DNA of 64,000 nt from Arthrobacter sp. H16F315 (GCF_024124825.1 NZ_JAMXSS010000002.1:3038001-3102000); one strand, 5' to 3'. Positions 18,397 to 27,240 are shown, numbered from the stretch's first letter. Notes: generated by a model from the sequence alone, not told the origin. Made by a program: numbers and translations.

Positions 18397-18488
18397 GTCT
18401 TCTGGGGTTTTGCCGCCAGCATTGAACTTCTGTTTGGGGTCGCGGCTACGCACGTGGACCAAAAGATGGCGAGCGTCGACCACGGATC

Positions 18489-18515
18489 ACGGTGGTGCCA
18501 CGGTGGCACCACCGT
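18489..18515. repeat. Hairpin B of a two-copy palindrome
   Basis: Perfect 11-bp arms ACGGTGGTGCC and GGCACCACCGT around ACGGT, followed by CTCTTCTG. It is 119 bases from hairpin A, in the gene-free stretch 18287-18708 downstream of the lanthipeptide operon. No T-run, so a simple terminator is not obvious. Confidence 0.6.
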
Positions 18516-18708
18516 CTCTTCTGAAGTTGTGCGAAAGCACGAAACAGGTCCGCGATGCAACGTGCGGGCCTGCTCAGAACTACCTTCTATCTTGCGCCGA
18601 GGATCGTGGGGGTCGCAATCGCTCCATCCGCGAAAGCGGAACCCTCTGCGGGAACCGCTTTCGCGCCAATTGCGGGGCGCTGCGCACATTCTGGTTATGC
18701 GGTTGTAA

Positions 18709-19236
18709 TCAGCACCAGTAGGTTACATCGTCTGGACCGGGAGCGGTTTTGCCGCACTTCCCGCAATGAGTACACGCGATCGTATCGCCGCACAGCGCTC
18801 CTCTGCTCCCATCCTTAATGACGGACCAGATGGTGGTGATGGGTCCCAACCGAGCGGTCCCGGCGATGATCTGTCGCTCAGCCTTTGGCATAGCTTGATC
18901 GACGATACTGCCCTGTAAAAATTCGGCTTGGAGCTGTTGCCGCGACGTCTCAACGAGAGTCAAGGTGGCGTCGCTGCGAACGCGTACCACCGACGGATCG
19001 CGTGGCCGATCTGCCGAAGGATTCTCGGCCGAGATTATTGACTCGGTTGGAAAGGCAACATAGTTGGTCAGTTGCGGATCGATATACAGGCGCGCGATCC
19101 CGGGCTCAGGGCCATGCCCGAGGAAGCCGTGCAACAAGAGGCCATCGCCGTCTGATTTCGTTTCGACCTCCTCGGGCATGGCTGGTTGTTGGCCGCCAGC
19201 TGCTACAAGCGGATGCTCTTCGAATGGCTCCAGCAT
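18709..19236 (-). CDS. Putative lanthipeptide precursor with long structured leader
   Basis: 175 residues; the ATG overlaps the cyclase stop by one base (TAATG), so it is coupled to the synthetase genes. Residues ~30-140 look like a folded domain (LLLHGFLGHGPEPGIARLYI, NYVAFPTESIISAE, QAEFLQGSIVDQAM). The last ~27 residues are rich in Cys and Thr: Cys149, 155, 158, 161 and the terminal Cys175, with Thr152, 156, 164, 172. A C-terminal Cys and Thr/Cys spacing fit a lanthionine-forming core. The alternative is an accessory protein whose CTHCGKC binds zinc or iron. Typical class V precursors are under 80 residues, so this length is odd. Confidence 0.5.
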   Translation of the reverse strand: MLEPFEEHPLVAAGGQQPAMPEEVETKSDGDGLLLHGFLGHGPEPGIARLYIDPQLTNYVAFPTESIISAENPSADRPRDPSVVRVRSDATLTLVETSRQQLQAEFLQGSIVDQAMPKAERQIIAGTARLGPITTIWSVIKDGSRGALCGDTIACTHCGKCGKTAPGPDDVTYWC

Positions 19237-20516
19237 TAGACAACCTCTCCGTTTTTTGTTGAGGGATACTCATTCTGCACCCAACGCGGATGTAGGGCCG
19301 AGAATTTTGTGGAGCGGAGACTGCCAAGAAGAAAAAGCCCGATTCCACTCCACCCCAGCATGAGCCCGGGCGTGGCCATTTCCCCTTCGTCGAATGCGGC
19401 TCGCAACACGGATTCGGACAGCGAATCAGAGGCCAGGGCTGCGGTTCGTCCCCACTGAGGTTGCGAGAGGATCTCGGATCCAGTCCGGAGGATTTCGGCG
19501 TTACCTGCCAGCCCGTGGCACATTGTAGGGCCGGCCCACGGGGTGTCCAAGGCTGTGTCGACCCAACGCATAGTTGTGTTCATGGCAATCCGGGCTTCAT
19601 CGCGGAGTTGCTCATCATTGAGGAGCTCGCCGGCAATCGCCCTAGCTAATCCGATGCCTGCCGCGCCGTGGCACCACACCGTAAGGTAGGGCAAGGAGCC
19701 GGACTTTGGCGCAGCACGCAACTTTCGCAGATCGGGCCAGTTCTGCATCGATTCGGAGAACCAGCCGCGCTCATACGCGAACGCTGCGCGCGCTGCAACC
19801 CGCCAGCGCTCATCTCCGGTGGCAGAGAACAGTTCGGCGAACGCCAGCCCTGGTCCGGAAGCGCCATGCGAGAGGCCGGTAAGGGGAAGCCTCAGCGGAT
19901 TCTGCGGCTCGGGCCATCGCATAGCGCCGTCGACGACCAGGGCGGCGTTAATTAGACCTGTAGCGAGCCGCTCGGCGACCGCGATGAGTTCACCGCCGAA
20001 CGCGCCACGCGAGGCGAGCAGTCCTATGACAGCGCCGGCGGCTCCATTCACGATGTCGAACTCTGTGAGCGGAGCGACAGCAGCCGAACCGATTGCGATA
20101 AGAATCTCCGCCGCCGTCGCATCGACGAAGACGTCGTCCTCCTCGTTGTCGTTGCGACCGGCTGGGGTGGCCTTCGCAGCAGCTAACGCGAGCAAGATTC
20201 CAGATAGGCCGGCGTGCAGACCGAGGCGCGAGCCAGCAGGAATGTGCGCGCGGTTCTGCGCCGCGTGGCGGAGGGCGCCAAGTGCAAGTCGGTGGCTCTC
20301 ATCGGCCCCGTCCGCCGCATGTTCGAGTAGGAACAAGGCGATACCGCTCCCGCCGTGGTACAGATCGGGACCCACGCTCGAAAAGATCGGCGGGCCTTGC
20401 GCTTCGGGCGGAGGTTGCACCCCGAGCCACGTGGACCGGCCACCTGCATGAAAGGCCGTGTCGGTGACCCACAGCGCTATCTGATCGACGGCTAGCCTAC
20501 GATTATCAATCGCCAC
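19236..20516 (-). CDS. LanC-like lanthionine cyclase (class V LanX type)
   Basis: About 426 residues. Repeated HGG/HGASG/HAGLSG turns (DLYHGGSGIALFLLEHA, GLHAGLSGILLALA, LSHGASGPGLAFAEL) mark the LanC alpha-toroid. The zinc ligands are Cys282 (TVWCHGAAGIG) and Cys333-His334 (TMCHGLAGN). LanC-type enzymes add Cys thiols to dehydrated Ser/Thr. GTG 20516 is chosen since it overlaps the HopA1 stop by 11 bases; ATG 20543 or 20582 would lengthen the N-terminus with unconvincing residues. Third gene of the operon and free of a dehydratase domain, so dehydration must come from the kinase/HopA1 pair. Confidence 0.88.
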   Translation of the reverse strand: MAIDNRRLAVDQIALWVTDTAFHAGGRSTWLGVQPPPEAQGPPIFSSVGPDLYHGGSGIALFLLEHAADGADESHRLALGALRHAAQNRAHIPAGSRLGLHAGLSGILLALAAAKATPAGRNDNEEDDVFVDATAAEILIAIGSAAVAPLTEFDIVNGAAGAVIGLLASRGAFGGELIAVAERLATGLINAALVVDGAMRWPEPQNPLRLPLTGLSHGASGPGLAFAELFSATGDERWRVAARAAFAYERGWFSESMQNWPDLRKLRAAPKSGSLPYLTVWCHGAAGIGLARAIAGELLNDEQLRDEARIAMNTTMRWVDTALDTPWAGPTMCHGLAGNAEILRTGSEILSQPQWGRTAALASDSLSESVLRAAFDEGEMATPGLMLGWSGIGLFLLGSLRSTKFSALHPRWVQNEYPSTKNGEVV

Positions 20517-21507
20517 GTTGGTTCCATTCAAGGTCCACTCCATCGCTAGCCAGGTGCGGACGATTGAGATCGAGTCGCGCATACCTGAATGCCTGACGGA
20601 CTGCCTCTAGTCGCGCGTTCGTCCCTCGAACTTGACTGGCATGGGCGTCCACGAGGGCGCGTGCGACTATTCCGCATCGGTGCTGACCGAAGCTCGATCC
20701 GTCCCCGGGATCCATTGCAACGCCTAGTCCGGGACGCACTAACTTCGTGAAGGCGGGCACCCTCGGCCCGATCGTCGGAGCGAGCCGTCGATGTACCTCT
20801 AACAGGCTTGGCAGCACTCTCTCGTGGTGAATGCGCGGCACATAGAGCACACCGGCGTCGCATCGACGGTATGCCTCAGGGTGATTCAAGACCTTAACCC
20901 GGAAGGGAACGCCGATTCCGTTCATCGCGCTCGTGACCAGTTCGAGAAACATGCTCGCAGAGCGCGGCGCCAGGTGAAAGTAATACCGCACGCGCCCAGC
21001 GGCTTCCATAGGGGTGTCGTCCTGGTCGCCAAGCACCATGAAGAAGCCTGGCGACATGTTGAGGTGCTCGCTCGGTAGTCGCGCCTCGACCTTCGCTCCT
21101 ATAACCGCGCCGTTGGCAGAGCGCACTTGTGACGGCAGTGCCCGAAAACGAAGGCCGTCGCGTTCGATCAGCACGTGCGGTCTGTCCTGAACGACGACCC
21201 AACCAGACTGCCACGGACCGATCGATCGATTGGCAGAGCGGAGCTCCGCCGTGAAAGATTCGTCGCCAGAAGGAAGGACCCACGTTGATTCGTGTGCACG
21301 AACAGCCCCACCGGTGGCGTAGAACCACTGGTAAAGCACACTCGACACCTGTGTTAGCAGATACTCTCGGGCGGCTTCTGGTGCGAGTTCGCGGCGCACG
21401 CGAGCGGGTAACGGTGCAGATCGACTACCAAACCACGAGTAGGTGCCGTCATCATGTAGTTGCGCTGCCTCCAGTAGCTCGGCCACGAGGGTTTCGGGCG
21501 AGTTCAT
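20506..21507 (-). CDS. HopA1-family protein, candidate phospho-Ser/Thr lyase (class V LanY type)
   Basis: 333 residues from ATG 21507, which overlaps the kinase stop (ATGA). The second half has the HopA1 effector-family pattern: VRYYFHLAPRSASMFLELVT, GVPFRVKVLNHPEAYRRCDA, LYVPRIHHERVLPSLLEVHR, FTKLVRPGLGVAMDPGDGSS and FGQHRCG. In class V lanthipeptide synthetases a HopA1-like protein eliminates phosphate from kinase-modified Ser/Thr. Its place between an APH-like kinase and a LanC-like cyclase fits that role exactly. Function by analogy; full length. Confidence 0.85.
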   Translation of the reverse strand: MNSPETLVAELLEAAQLHDDGTYSWFGSRSAPLPARVRRELAPEAAREYLLTQVSSVLYQWFYATGGAVRAHESTWVLPSGDESFTAELRSANRSIGPWQSGWVVVQDRPHVLIERDGLRFRALPSQVRSANGAVIGAKVEARLPSEHLNMSPGFFMVLGDQDDTPMEAAGRVRYYFHLAPRSASMFLELVTSAMNGIGVPFRVKVLNHPEAYRRCDAGVLYVPRIHHERVLPSLLEVHRRLAPTIGPRVPAFTKLVRPGLGVAMDPGDGSSFGQHRCGIVARALVDAHASQVRGTNARLEAVRQAFRYARLDLNRPHLASDGVDLEWNQRGD

Positions 21508-22622
21508 GCCGAGATCCCGCACAAGTGGCGCGCCGCTTCAAGCGGCCGGTCGGCCATGTTTGACGCCAGCTGTAATAACAGCACCACGTCCCCGGATAAT
21601 CGGTAAGCATGCTGGCTCGATTCGACCGCCGAGAGGATGAGTCGTGCGGCGGCCATCTGCATCACTCGCGTGACAAGGGGCCCCTGGTCGACGGTGTCTA
21701 GGCCGGCCGCACGCGTGTACTCACGCCAGAACGCCGCCTGAGCAGGAAGGATCGTTGCAAGAGGGACCCCCGCAGAACCGGCGTATCCAGCCGACGACCG
21801 CTCGCCGTTTGCCGGAACAGACCTAACCCAGCTCGCAAGGTACGCCGCCAGCACGGCACCTACGTCCCAGGTTGGATCCCCGAGGCTAGCAAGTTCCCAA
21901 TCTATGACCCTCACTGAACGGCCACGTTGGCCGGGCTTCTTGAACAACAGGACGTTGTCCCACTTGAGGTCATTGTGGACGATCGACGTCGGTCGCCATG
22001 TCCGCCGGAGAGCGTCAAGGGTCTCGCAGCAGGCCAAATCCTTCTGTACGAGCCTGAGCACGGCAAGTCCTGCCCCACTCGCTGTTCGCAAAGAGTCGAG
22101 CCAAGGCTCGTGCATGCCTAAGACCCAGGGCGATGAAGAGTCTCCCCAGACTGCATCGCTCCCCGGCGGGGTCCCGTGTAGTCCGGCGAGGATGCGACCC
22201 AGCGAACGACCAACCGAAAGTGGGAACTTTCCGACGCGACGATGGTAGTCCTCGCCCGAGAGTACATCGTCAAACAAAGTGACGGCGAGAATACCAGAGG
22301 CCGGGTCGTAGTCCAATCGCTCCGGCAGCGCGGCAAGAACGGCGGCACCGGCACGGCTTCGTAGATGCGCGGTGACCTCTGCCTCGCGTGCAACGGTGCG
22401 AACTGACGAGGGATCAGTCCCTTGCTTCAAAAACCATCCCGAGATACCCTCCGCCCGAACCTCGTAATTCCGGTTTCTCCGCGTGACGTCCCTCACATGA
22501 ATGAGGCGATCAACAACGTCAGAAGACGTAAGAAGGCCGCGCTGCACCAAATGCTCGACGACGCGTCGCTGACGGACCGGCACCAATTGCTCCGGCTTCC
22601 CGCTAGTTGCCAGATCAGTCAT
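21504..22622 (-). CDS. APH-like kinase (class V LanK type)
   Basis: 372 residues with an aminoglycoside-phosphotransferase/choline-kinase fold: catalytic loop HNDLKWDN (His216, Asp218, Asn223) and the metal-binding VIDWELASLGD (Asp241). It is the first gene of the operon. In class V lanthipeptide systems such a kinase phosphorylates Ser/Thr of the precursor core before lyase action. Alone it could be mistaken for an antibiotic-resistance phosphotransferase, but the three-gene context argues against that. Upstream 22623-22983 is a divergent promoter region without a gene. Confidence 0.85.
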   Translation of the reverse strand: MTDLATSGKPEQLVPVRQRRVVEHLVQRGLLTSSDVVDRLIHVRDVTRRNRNYEVRAEGISGWFLKQGTDPSSVRTVAREAEVTAHLRSRAGAAVLAALPERLDYDPASGILAVTLFDDVLSGEDYHRRVGKFPLSVGRSLGRILAGLHGTPPGSDAVWGDSSSPWVLGMHEPWLDSLRTASGAGLAVLRLVQKDLACCETLDALRRTWRPTSIVHNDLKWDNVLLFKKPGQRGRSVRVIDWELASLGDPTWDVGAVLAAYLASWVRSVPANGERSSAGYAGSAGVPLATILPAQAAFWREYTRAAGLDTVDQGPLVTRVMQMAAARLILSAVESSQHAYRLSGDVVLLLQLASNMADRPLEAARHLCGISA

Positions 22623-22983
22623 CTCGCCCCACTATGCGTTTTTGACGCGTTATCGTTGGCTCGAATCTAGCACTCTCGCATTGAGGTGGTGGCGGCAGGA
22701 CGCTTCGACCCGTTATCGGAGCGCCCCTGATTGTAGCAATCTTCGTCGCAGACGTCAGAAGGGAAGAGGCGCCGATCCGTCGCCGTCTGGATGATCGTCG
22801 TCGGTGTATAAGCGGTTGTGTATGCGCACGCTTCCGTCCTCAACGCATGCGTCTCAGGTGCCATCCTCCGCTAGGGTGCTTCATCTGGTCGGTGTGCTGC
22901 CGAGGATCGTTGGGGCGTGAGGAAGCCTCAGGAGTATGCTCAACTGCATCGCGCCCCAGACGGACGCCGTGGAAAGGGGCTCC

Positions 22984-23516
22984 ATGTCCAACAGCGAGAC
23001 ACCCCCGGCTCCACCGGAGGGCAAAGCCGCTGCCCCAGCAGCAAAAGCTCTATACGAAGCCTCCGTTGCGGAGGATTTGCGGTTCAACAACATCAACAAC
23101 CGCGGGATAGCGCTGGTGGCAGCCAGTTCGTTAGTCACAACTTTCATTGGCGTTTATGCCAAGGACGTCATGTCAGAAAGCTTGTCGCCGATTCGCTCGG
23201 ACCTTGCACCGCTCCTGATGCTGACGGTCGCACTGCTTGTCGCCAGCGTCGTTGTCGTCATAGTTCGAGTGTTGCTGCCAGGGGCCGCCCCGCCTTCGGC
23301 AAGAACGCCATCACTGACGAGCCATCGACCCTGGCGACAGAAGAGGCCGTCGCTCAGATCGTGTGGAGCGAGTATTGGCACATCCAGCGAGCGGTTCAGT
23401 CGCGCAACGTCCGAAAAGTCAAAGGGATCCACCTCGCATACTGGCTCTTCGGGGCCGCCACTGCCGTGGGAGCCTTCTCGGTCGTTCGCGTTCTATATTT
23501 CGCGTACGGCCTTTAG
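22984..23516 (+). pseudogene. Three-TM protein broken by one base in a G-run
   Basis: ATG 22984 has AAAGGGG upstream. The frame gives SVAEDLRFNNINNRGIALVA, VTTFIGVYAKD and a second hydrophobic segment (LLMLTVALLVASVVVVIVRV), then breaks at GGGG 23281-23284. Adding one G continues it as GRPAFGKNAITDEP, AQIVWSEYWHIQRAV, HLAYWLFGAATAVGAF to TAG at 23516. The repaired length is 177 residues. The layout (helix, two TM, linker, helix, one TM) resembles small TM effectors of nucleotide-signalling defence systems, but that is speculative. It is divergent from the lanthipeptide operon. Confidence 0.6.
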
Positions 23517-23735
23517 GAAGTAGTCGGCTTGACTGCGTCAATTCGACCGACCGACTTCTTGCCAACATCGCTCTGCGAGGGCGCGCGCTGGGTCCGCTTC
23601 GATGTTCGATTCTACTGTGCGGCGTCCCGCTGACGGAACCTTCAATGAAAGGGTAGGCCGCACAACTGACTCTTAGAAGGGCAGGGAGAGTTCTGTCCCG
23701 CAAGACCCGTTCGGTGAAATCCCCGTTGAGCGGGG

Positions 23736-25603
23736 GGCGGTTTCTGGGGGTCGACGCAACAGATGCGTGATTTTCGGGTCGTTTCCCGGTGTTTTGAGGC
23801 TATCGCAAAGCACCGGGCGGGGCGGTGCGTTCGGCTTTGAAGCGTGCTGCCGGGGTGTCGTAGTCGAGGGTTTTTCGTGGCCGTTCGTTGAGTTCGCGCA
23901 TCACGTGGGAGACGTGCTCAACGCTGTGAACGGCGAGGTTGGTGCCTTTGGGGAAGTATTGGCGGGCGAGCCCGTTGAAGTTCTCGTTGGCGCCGCGCTG
24001 CCAGGGGCTGGAGCGTTCGGCAAAGTAAACCGGAACCCCGGTCTTCTTTGTTAGTTCCTCGTGGCTGGCCATTTCCACGCCCTGGTCCCACGTGAGTGTT
24101 CGCTTCAGGTGTGTTGGCAGCTTCGCGAACGCGCTGATGGCGGCCGCGTTGACGCTCGCAGCGGTGTGATCCAGGGGCAGATTTATGATGATGCCGTACT
24201 GGGTTTTCCTTTCCCTGAGTGTCATCATCGCCGAGACTGACCCGACGCCGACGATGAGGTCCCCTTCCCAGTGGCCGGCCTCCAGACGGGTTTCCACCTC
24301 TGCCGGCCGTTGACCGATCATGGTCATGTTGCGGATCCGCGAGCCTTTCCCGGTGCGGGTGCGCCAACGGGTCTTGCGGATCCTACGGCCGGTGCGCAGC
24401 TTGGCGGCATACCGCTGGTGCAGGCCGTGGTCCTCGCGCAGCAGCAGTGCCCGGTAAATCGTTTCCGGGCACAACCGCATCGTCTGGTCATCGGGGTATG
24501 TCTTCTTCATCCACCCGCAGATTTCGTCCGGGGACCAGAAACGGTTGAGCTTACGTTGCACAAGGGTGCGCAGCCGGGTGTTGGCAGCGAGCTTATGCAC
24601 TTTCGGTCGGGCCCGTTGCAGCCGGGCGTCATGATCGGCAGTGCGGGGCAGGTAGAGGCCCTGAGCATCCCGGTGACGGTCGAGTTCCCGTTTGACCGTG
24701 GAGGCGTGACGGCCCAGTTCCGCCGCGATTCGCCGCATTGAGTGCCCCAGGCGCAGCAGGTCCGCGATCTGCAACCGCTCCCGCGCATCCAGGTAGCGGC
24801 CCGCGGTTACGGCCGGCGCTGTGATGGGCGGGATCTGGAAGTTGCTGGCTCGACGCAGCTGCGTCCCTGTTCTTCGGTGCATACCGAGAAGTCTGCATGC
24901 TTCTGCGTTGCTCACCCCGTTGCGCATCAGCTGCCAATACTTCTCGGTCCGCGCAGCACGGTGCTGCTGCGCCTCTGAGAGCACCGCGCCGAGCATCTGG
25001 TCTGCATAGCGACCGGAGGAGAGGACTGCGGCGTGCTGCGCCGCCGTGGCCGCATTCCGCTCGTTCGATAGTCGGGATAATCGGTCGCGTTCGAAGTTCA
25101 GGCTGAGGTGGTCGGTCAGGCGCAATTGGTCTTGGCACCGCCTAACGGTCACCTTGGACTGACGTAGCTGGTCGAAACGACGGTGCATCCACCGATAGGC
25201 GGTCGAACGGCTCACACCCGCGTTTTTGGCTGCCTCACCAAGGCTTTCCCCGCGACCAAACGCCGTCCAAAAGCTGGCCTCCTCGTCAATATTCACCCGA
25301 AGGTGATGGCGGTCTTTGACCTGGCCGACGTCAGCTTCCCACGCCGCCAGCCGGGACGTGCTGAACCCGAGCTCCGCTGTCGTCTCGCTCGGAGTCTTGC
25401 CGTTGCGACGCAGGCGCAAGTATTCCTCGCGCAGCCAGCGGTAGCCGACTTCCTTATCAATGCCAGCATGTCGGGCGGACGGTTTGAGACCGTGCCCGTG
25501 CTTAATCGAAGCAAGAAACCGGATGCCTGCTGCTGACGAGGAGCTGAGATACATGTCGAACCACCTTGAAAGAAGGTGTTGCTTCGATCAACAGAATCCC
25601 GCG
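23736..25603 (-). mobile_element. IS30-family element, copy 1
   Basis: 1868 bases; terminal inverted repeats GGTTTCTG...TCGACGCAACA (left) and GGATTCTG...TCGAAGCAACA (right, inverted). The ends were set by comparison with copy 2 at 62062-63929, to which it appears identical. It is flanked by GGG on both sides (23733-23735, 25604-25606), a 3-bp duplication. Confidence 0.88.
23800..25554 (-). CDS. IS30-family transposase (copy 1)
   Basis: 584 residues, longer than most IS30 transposases because of an extended N-terminus with several HTH-like segments (ESLGEAAKNAGVSRSTAYRW). A central HTH_38-type motif is RLGHSMRRIAAELGRHASTV. The DDE core has GHWEGDLIVG (Asp), TLTWDQGVEM (Asp) and SPWQRGANENFNGLARQYFP (Glu). 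The protein is the same as that of copy 2. It would excise and join the element ends. Confidence 0.93.
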   Translation of the reverse strand: MYLSSSSAAGIRFLASIKHGHGLKPSARHAGIDKEVGYRWLREEYLRLRRNGKTPSETTAELGFSTSRLAAWEADVGQVKDRHHLRVNIDEEASFWTAFGRGESLGEAAKNAGVSRSTAYRWMHRRFDQLRQSKVTVRRCQDQLRLTDHLSLNFERDRLSRLSNERNAATAAQHAAVLSSGRYADQMLGAVLSEAQQHRAARTEKYWQLMRNGVSNAEACRLLGMHRRTGTQLRRASNFQIPPITAPAVTAGRYLDARERLQIADLLRLGHSMRRIAAELGRHASTVKRELDRHRDAQGLYLPRTADHDARLQRARPKVHKLAANTRLRTLVQRKLNRFWSPDEICGWMKKTYPDDQTMRLCPETIYRALLLREDHGLHQRYAAKLRTGRRIRKTRWRTRTGKGSRIRNMTMIGQRPAEVETRLEAGHWEGDLIVGVGSVSAMMTLRERKTQYGIIINLPLDHTAASVNAAAISAFAKLPTHLKRTLTWDQGVEMASHEELTKKTGVPVYFAERSSPWQRGANENFNGLARQYFPKGTNLAVHSVEHVSHVMRELNERPRKTLDYDTPAARFKAERTAPPGALR

Positions 25604-25808
25604 GGGGATGTACGCATCGCGGCAAGCGACGACCTCATACACGCGGTATGGGGTGTTCCAGTACGCCGGGAAGACTCGGGATGTGCGCGGAACCCGACCT
25701 CAGTCTCGTCCCGTCGCGACGTCAGCCTGCCTACGAACGCCAACTGCGTGACTGTCTCGAACCCTACCTAAACCCACAATTCGAATTGCCACGCCTCTTG
25801 CAGATCGA

Positions 25809-25847
25809 GGATGTACCTATTTCGTCGGCGACGAAACAGGTACATCC
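25809..25847. repeat. 39-bp near-perfect palindrome
   Basis: GGATGTACCT-A-TTTCGTCG, a central G, then CGACGAAA-C-AGGTACATCC: 19-base arms with a single mismatch. It lies 15 bases before the start of the zinc-finger gene at 25863. It could be an operator for a dimeric regulator, a resolution or replication site, or a cruciform. Confidence 0.75.
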
Positions 25848-25862
25848 GGCGCACCTCGAGGT

Positions 25863-26231
25863 TTGAACATCCGGCAGAAGACCACTACTCGACGGATCCC
25901 GCCGACCCTGTGCGGTCGCTGCGGCACGCCGCTACCGACCGCAGCGACCACCGGTCGGCCGCGGGTCTACTGCGGGCCTGCGTGCCGTAAGGCAGCCTAC
26001 GAAGACCGACGGGCCCGCAAGCCGGAAGCATTCCAAGTTCGCAACGTGGAACGCACCGTCGTCGAGACTGTCGAGATCACGCGTACCGTCGATGAGGGCC
26101 ATGACATCGTCGAGTGCGTCCGGCGCGTCGGCAGTTCTCCGCGCGCCGTCACGGGTGTCCTGATCGGGGTGAGGGAGCTCGCAAAGACGGGTGGTCAGGC
26201 CCCCGTTAGCAGTCCAGCGTCTATGCGATAG
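25863..26231 (+). CDS. Zinc-finger protein, 3' end replaced by the IS3 insertion
   Basis: TTG start. The N-terminal zinc finger is CGRCGTPLP...VYCGPACRKAAYEDRRARK, the same class as the finger encoded at 3795. A beta-rich VERTVVETVEITRTVDEGHD and a helical VRRVGSSPRAVTGVLIGVRE follow. Native sequence ends about codon 116; the last residues (SPASMR) come from the left end of the IS3 element, so the protein is truncated or fused. Function unknown; probably DNA-binding. Confidence 0.6.
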   Translation: MNIRQKTTTRRIPPTLCGRCGTPLPTAATTGRPRVYCGPACRKAAYEDRRARKPEAFQVRNVERTVVETVEITRTVDEGHDIVECVRRVGSSPRAVTGVLIGVRELAKTGGQAPVSSPASMR

Positions 26232-27240
26232 CTAGTTGGTTGTCTTGCGTCCAGTTTTCCCAGTAGTGGTTCGGCGTCATGCCGCCCAGGGATCCATGGG
26301 GCCGTTCATGATTGTAGATAGCTTTCCACTCGTCGGCCAGGTACCTGGCTTCGGCCATGGTGTCCATCATCTCTCCGGAGAGTTGTTCCCTTCTGAACTG
26401 GGCGTTGAAGGATTCGATGAAGCCGTTCTGCCAGGGCGAGCCCGGGTCTATGAACGCGGTATCGACCCCGGCGGTGTCACACCAGCTGATCAGTGCTTCT
26501 GCCGTGAACTCGGGTCCGTTGTCGCATCGCACGTAGGTGGGAGTGATGCCGGTTTCGGCGATGATGTCGTCCAGCACCGCGACCACGTCCTTGGCGGTGA
26601 AGGACCGGCGCGGGATGATGGCCAGCGCGGTGCGGGTGTATTCGTCGATGACGTTGAAGAAACGGATATGCCGGCCGCAGGAGGTCACGTCGGACTGGAA
26701 GTCGAAGCTGATCACATGCATCGGGTACTCGGCGGTCAGGCGTTTTTGCTCCCCGGCGCCGGGCCCGGTGCGGCGCTTCTCCCGTGCCTTGGGCTTGCAA
26801 ATCAGTCCCTCGAGGCGCCAGAGCCGGCGTATTCGCTTCCTGTTCAGTGCCACGCCGTCCCACTCGGGCTGTGCCAGCAGGTGCCAGCGGGCTTTCCGCC
26901 AGCCCCACGCCACGTGCTTGCTGGCGATAGTCCGTAGTTCGGCGCGCAGACGGGCTTCCTCGAAGCTCATATCGGGTTTCTTTTTGCGGAACGCGGACCG
27001 GTTCTGCCCCAGCACCGCGCAGGCGAAGCGTTCGGATGCCCCGAATTTCTCCACGGCCATGCGCACGGCACGGCGGCGGGGTTCGGGGCTCAGAATTTTC
27101 CCTTCGCCACCTCGTTGAGGATGTCGATGGCGAGTTCCTTCTCCGCCAGCAGGCGCTTGAGCCGGGCGTTTTCCTTCTCCAGCTCCCTGGTCCGCTTGGA
27201 CGCCTCGGCGTTCTTTTCGGAACCGTACTGGTTCAGCCAC
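26221..27240 (-). CDS. IS3-family transposase OrfB
   Basis: rve/DDE integrase with YPMHVISFDFQSD (first Asp), VRCDNGPEF (second Asp) and SPWQNGFIESFNAQFRRE (Glu), preceded by a HTH_21-like segment (SKHVAWGWRKARWHL). The first ~50 residues of the open frame overlap orfA and are not real. OrfB is normally made as an OrfAB fusion by -1 slippage, and a GGGAAAA slippery run lies at the end of orfA near 27097. Frame intact. Confidence 0.9.
   Translation of the reverse strand: MAEPVRFRKERRGVQADQGAGEGKRPAQAPAGGEGTRHRHPQRGGEGKILSPEPRRRAVRMAVEKFGASERFACAVLGQNRSAFRKKKPDMSFEEARLRAELRTIASKHVAWGWRKARWHLLAQPEWDGVALNRKRIRRLWRLEGLICKPKAREKRRTGPGAGEQKRLTAEYPMHVISFDFQSDVTSCGRHIRFFNVIDEYTRTALAIIPRRSFTAKDVVAVLDDIIAETGITPTYVRCDNGPEFTAEALISWCDTAGVDTAFIDPGSPWQNGFIESFNAQFRREQLSGEMMDTMAEARYLADEWKAIYNHERPHGSLGGMTPNHYWENWTQDNQLAIA

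Noticed and set aside
21504..22622. Aminoglycoside resistance gene
   Set aside because: The kinase fold fits, but strict coupling to HopA1-like and LanC-like genes points to peptide modification.
25604..25808. Possible gene fragment right of IS30 copy 1
   Set aside because: Several short open frames, none with a recognisable protein or start.
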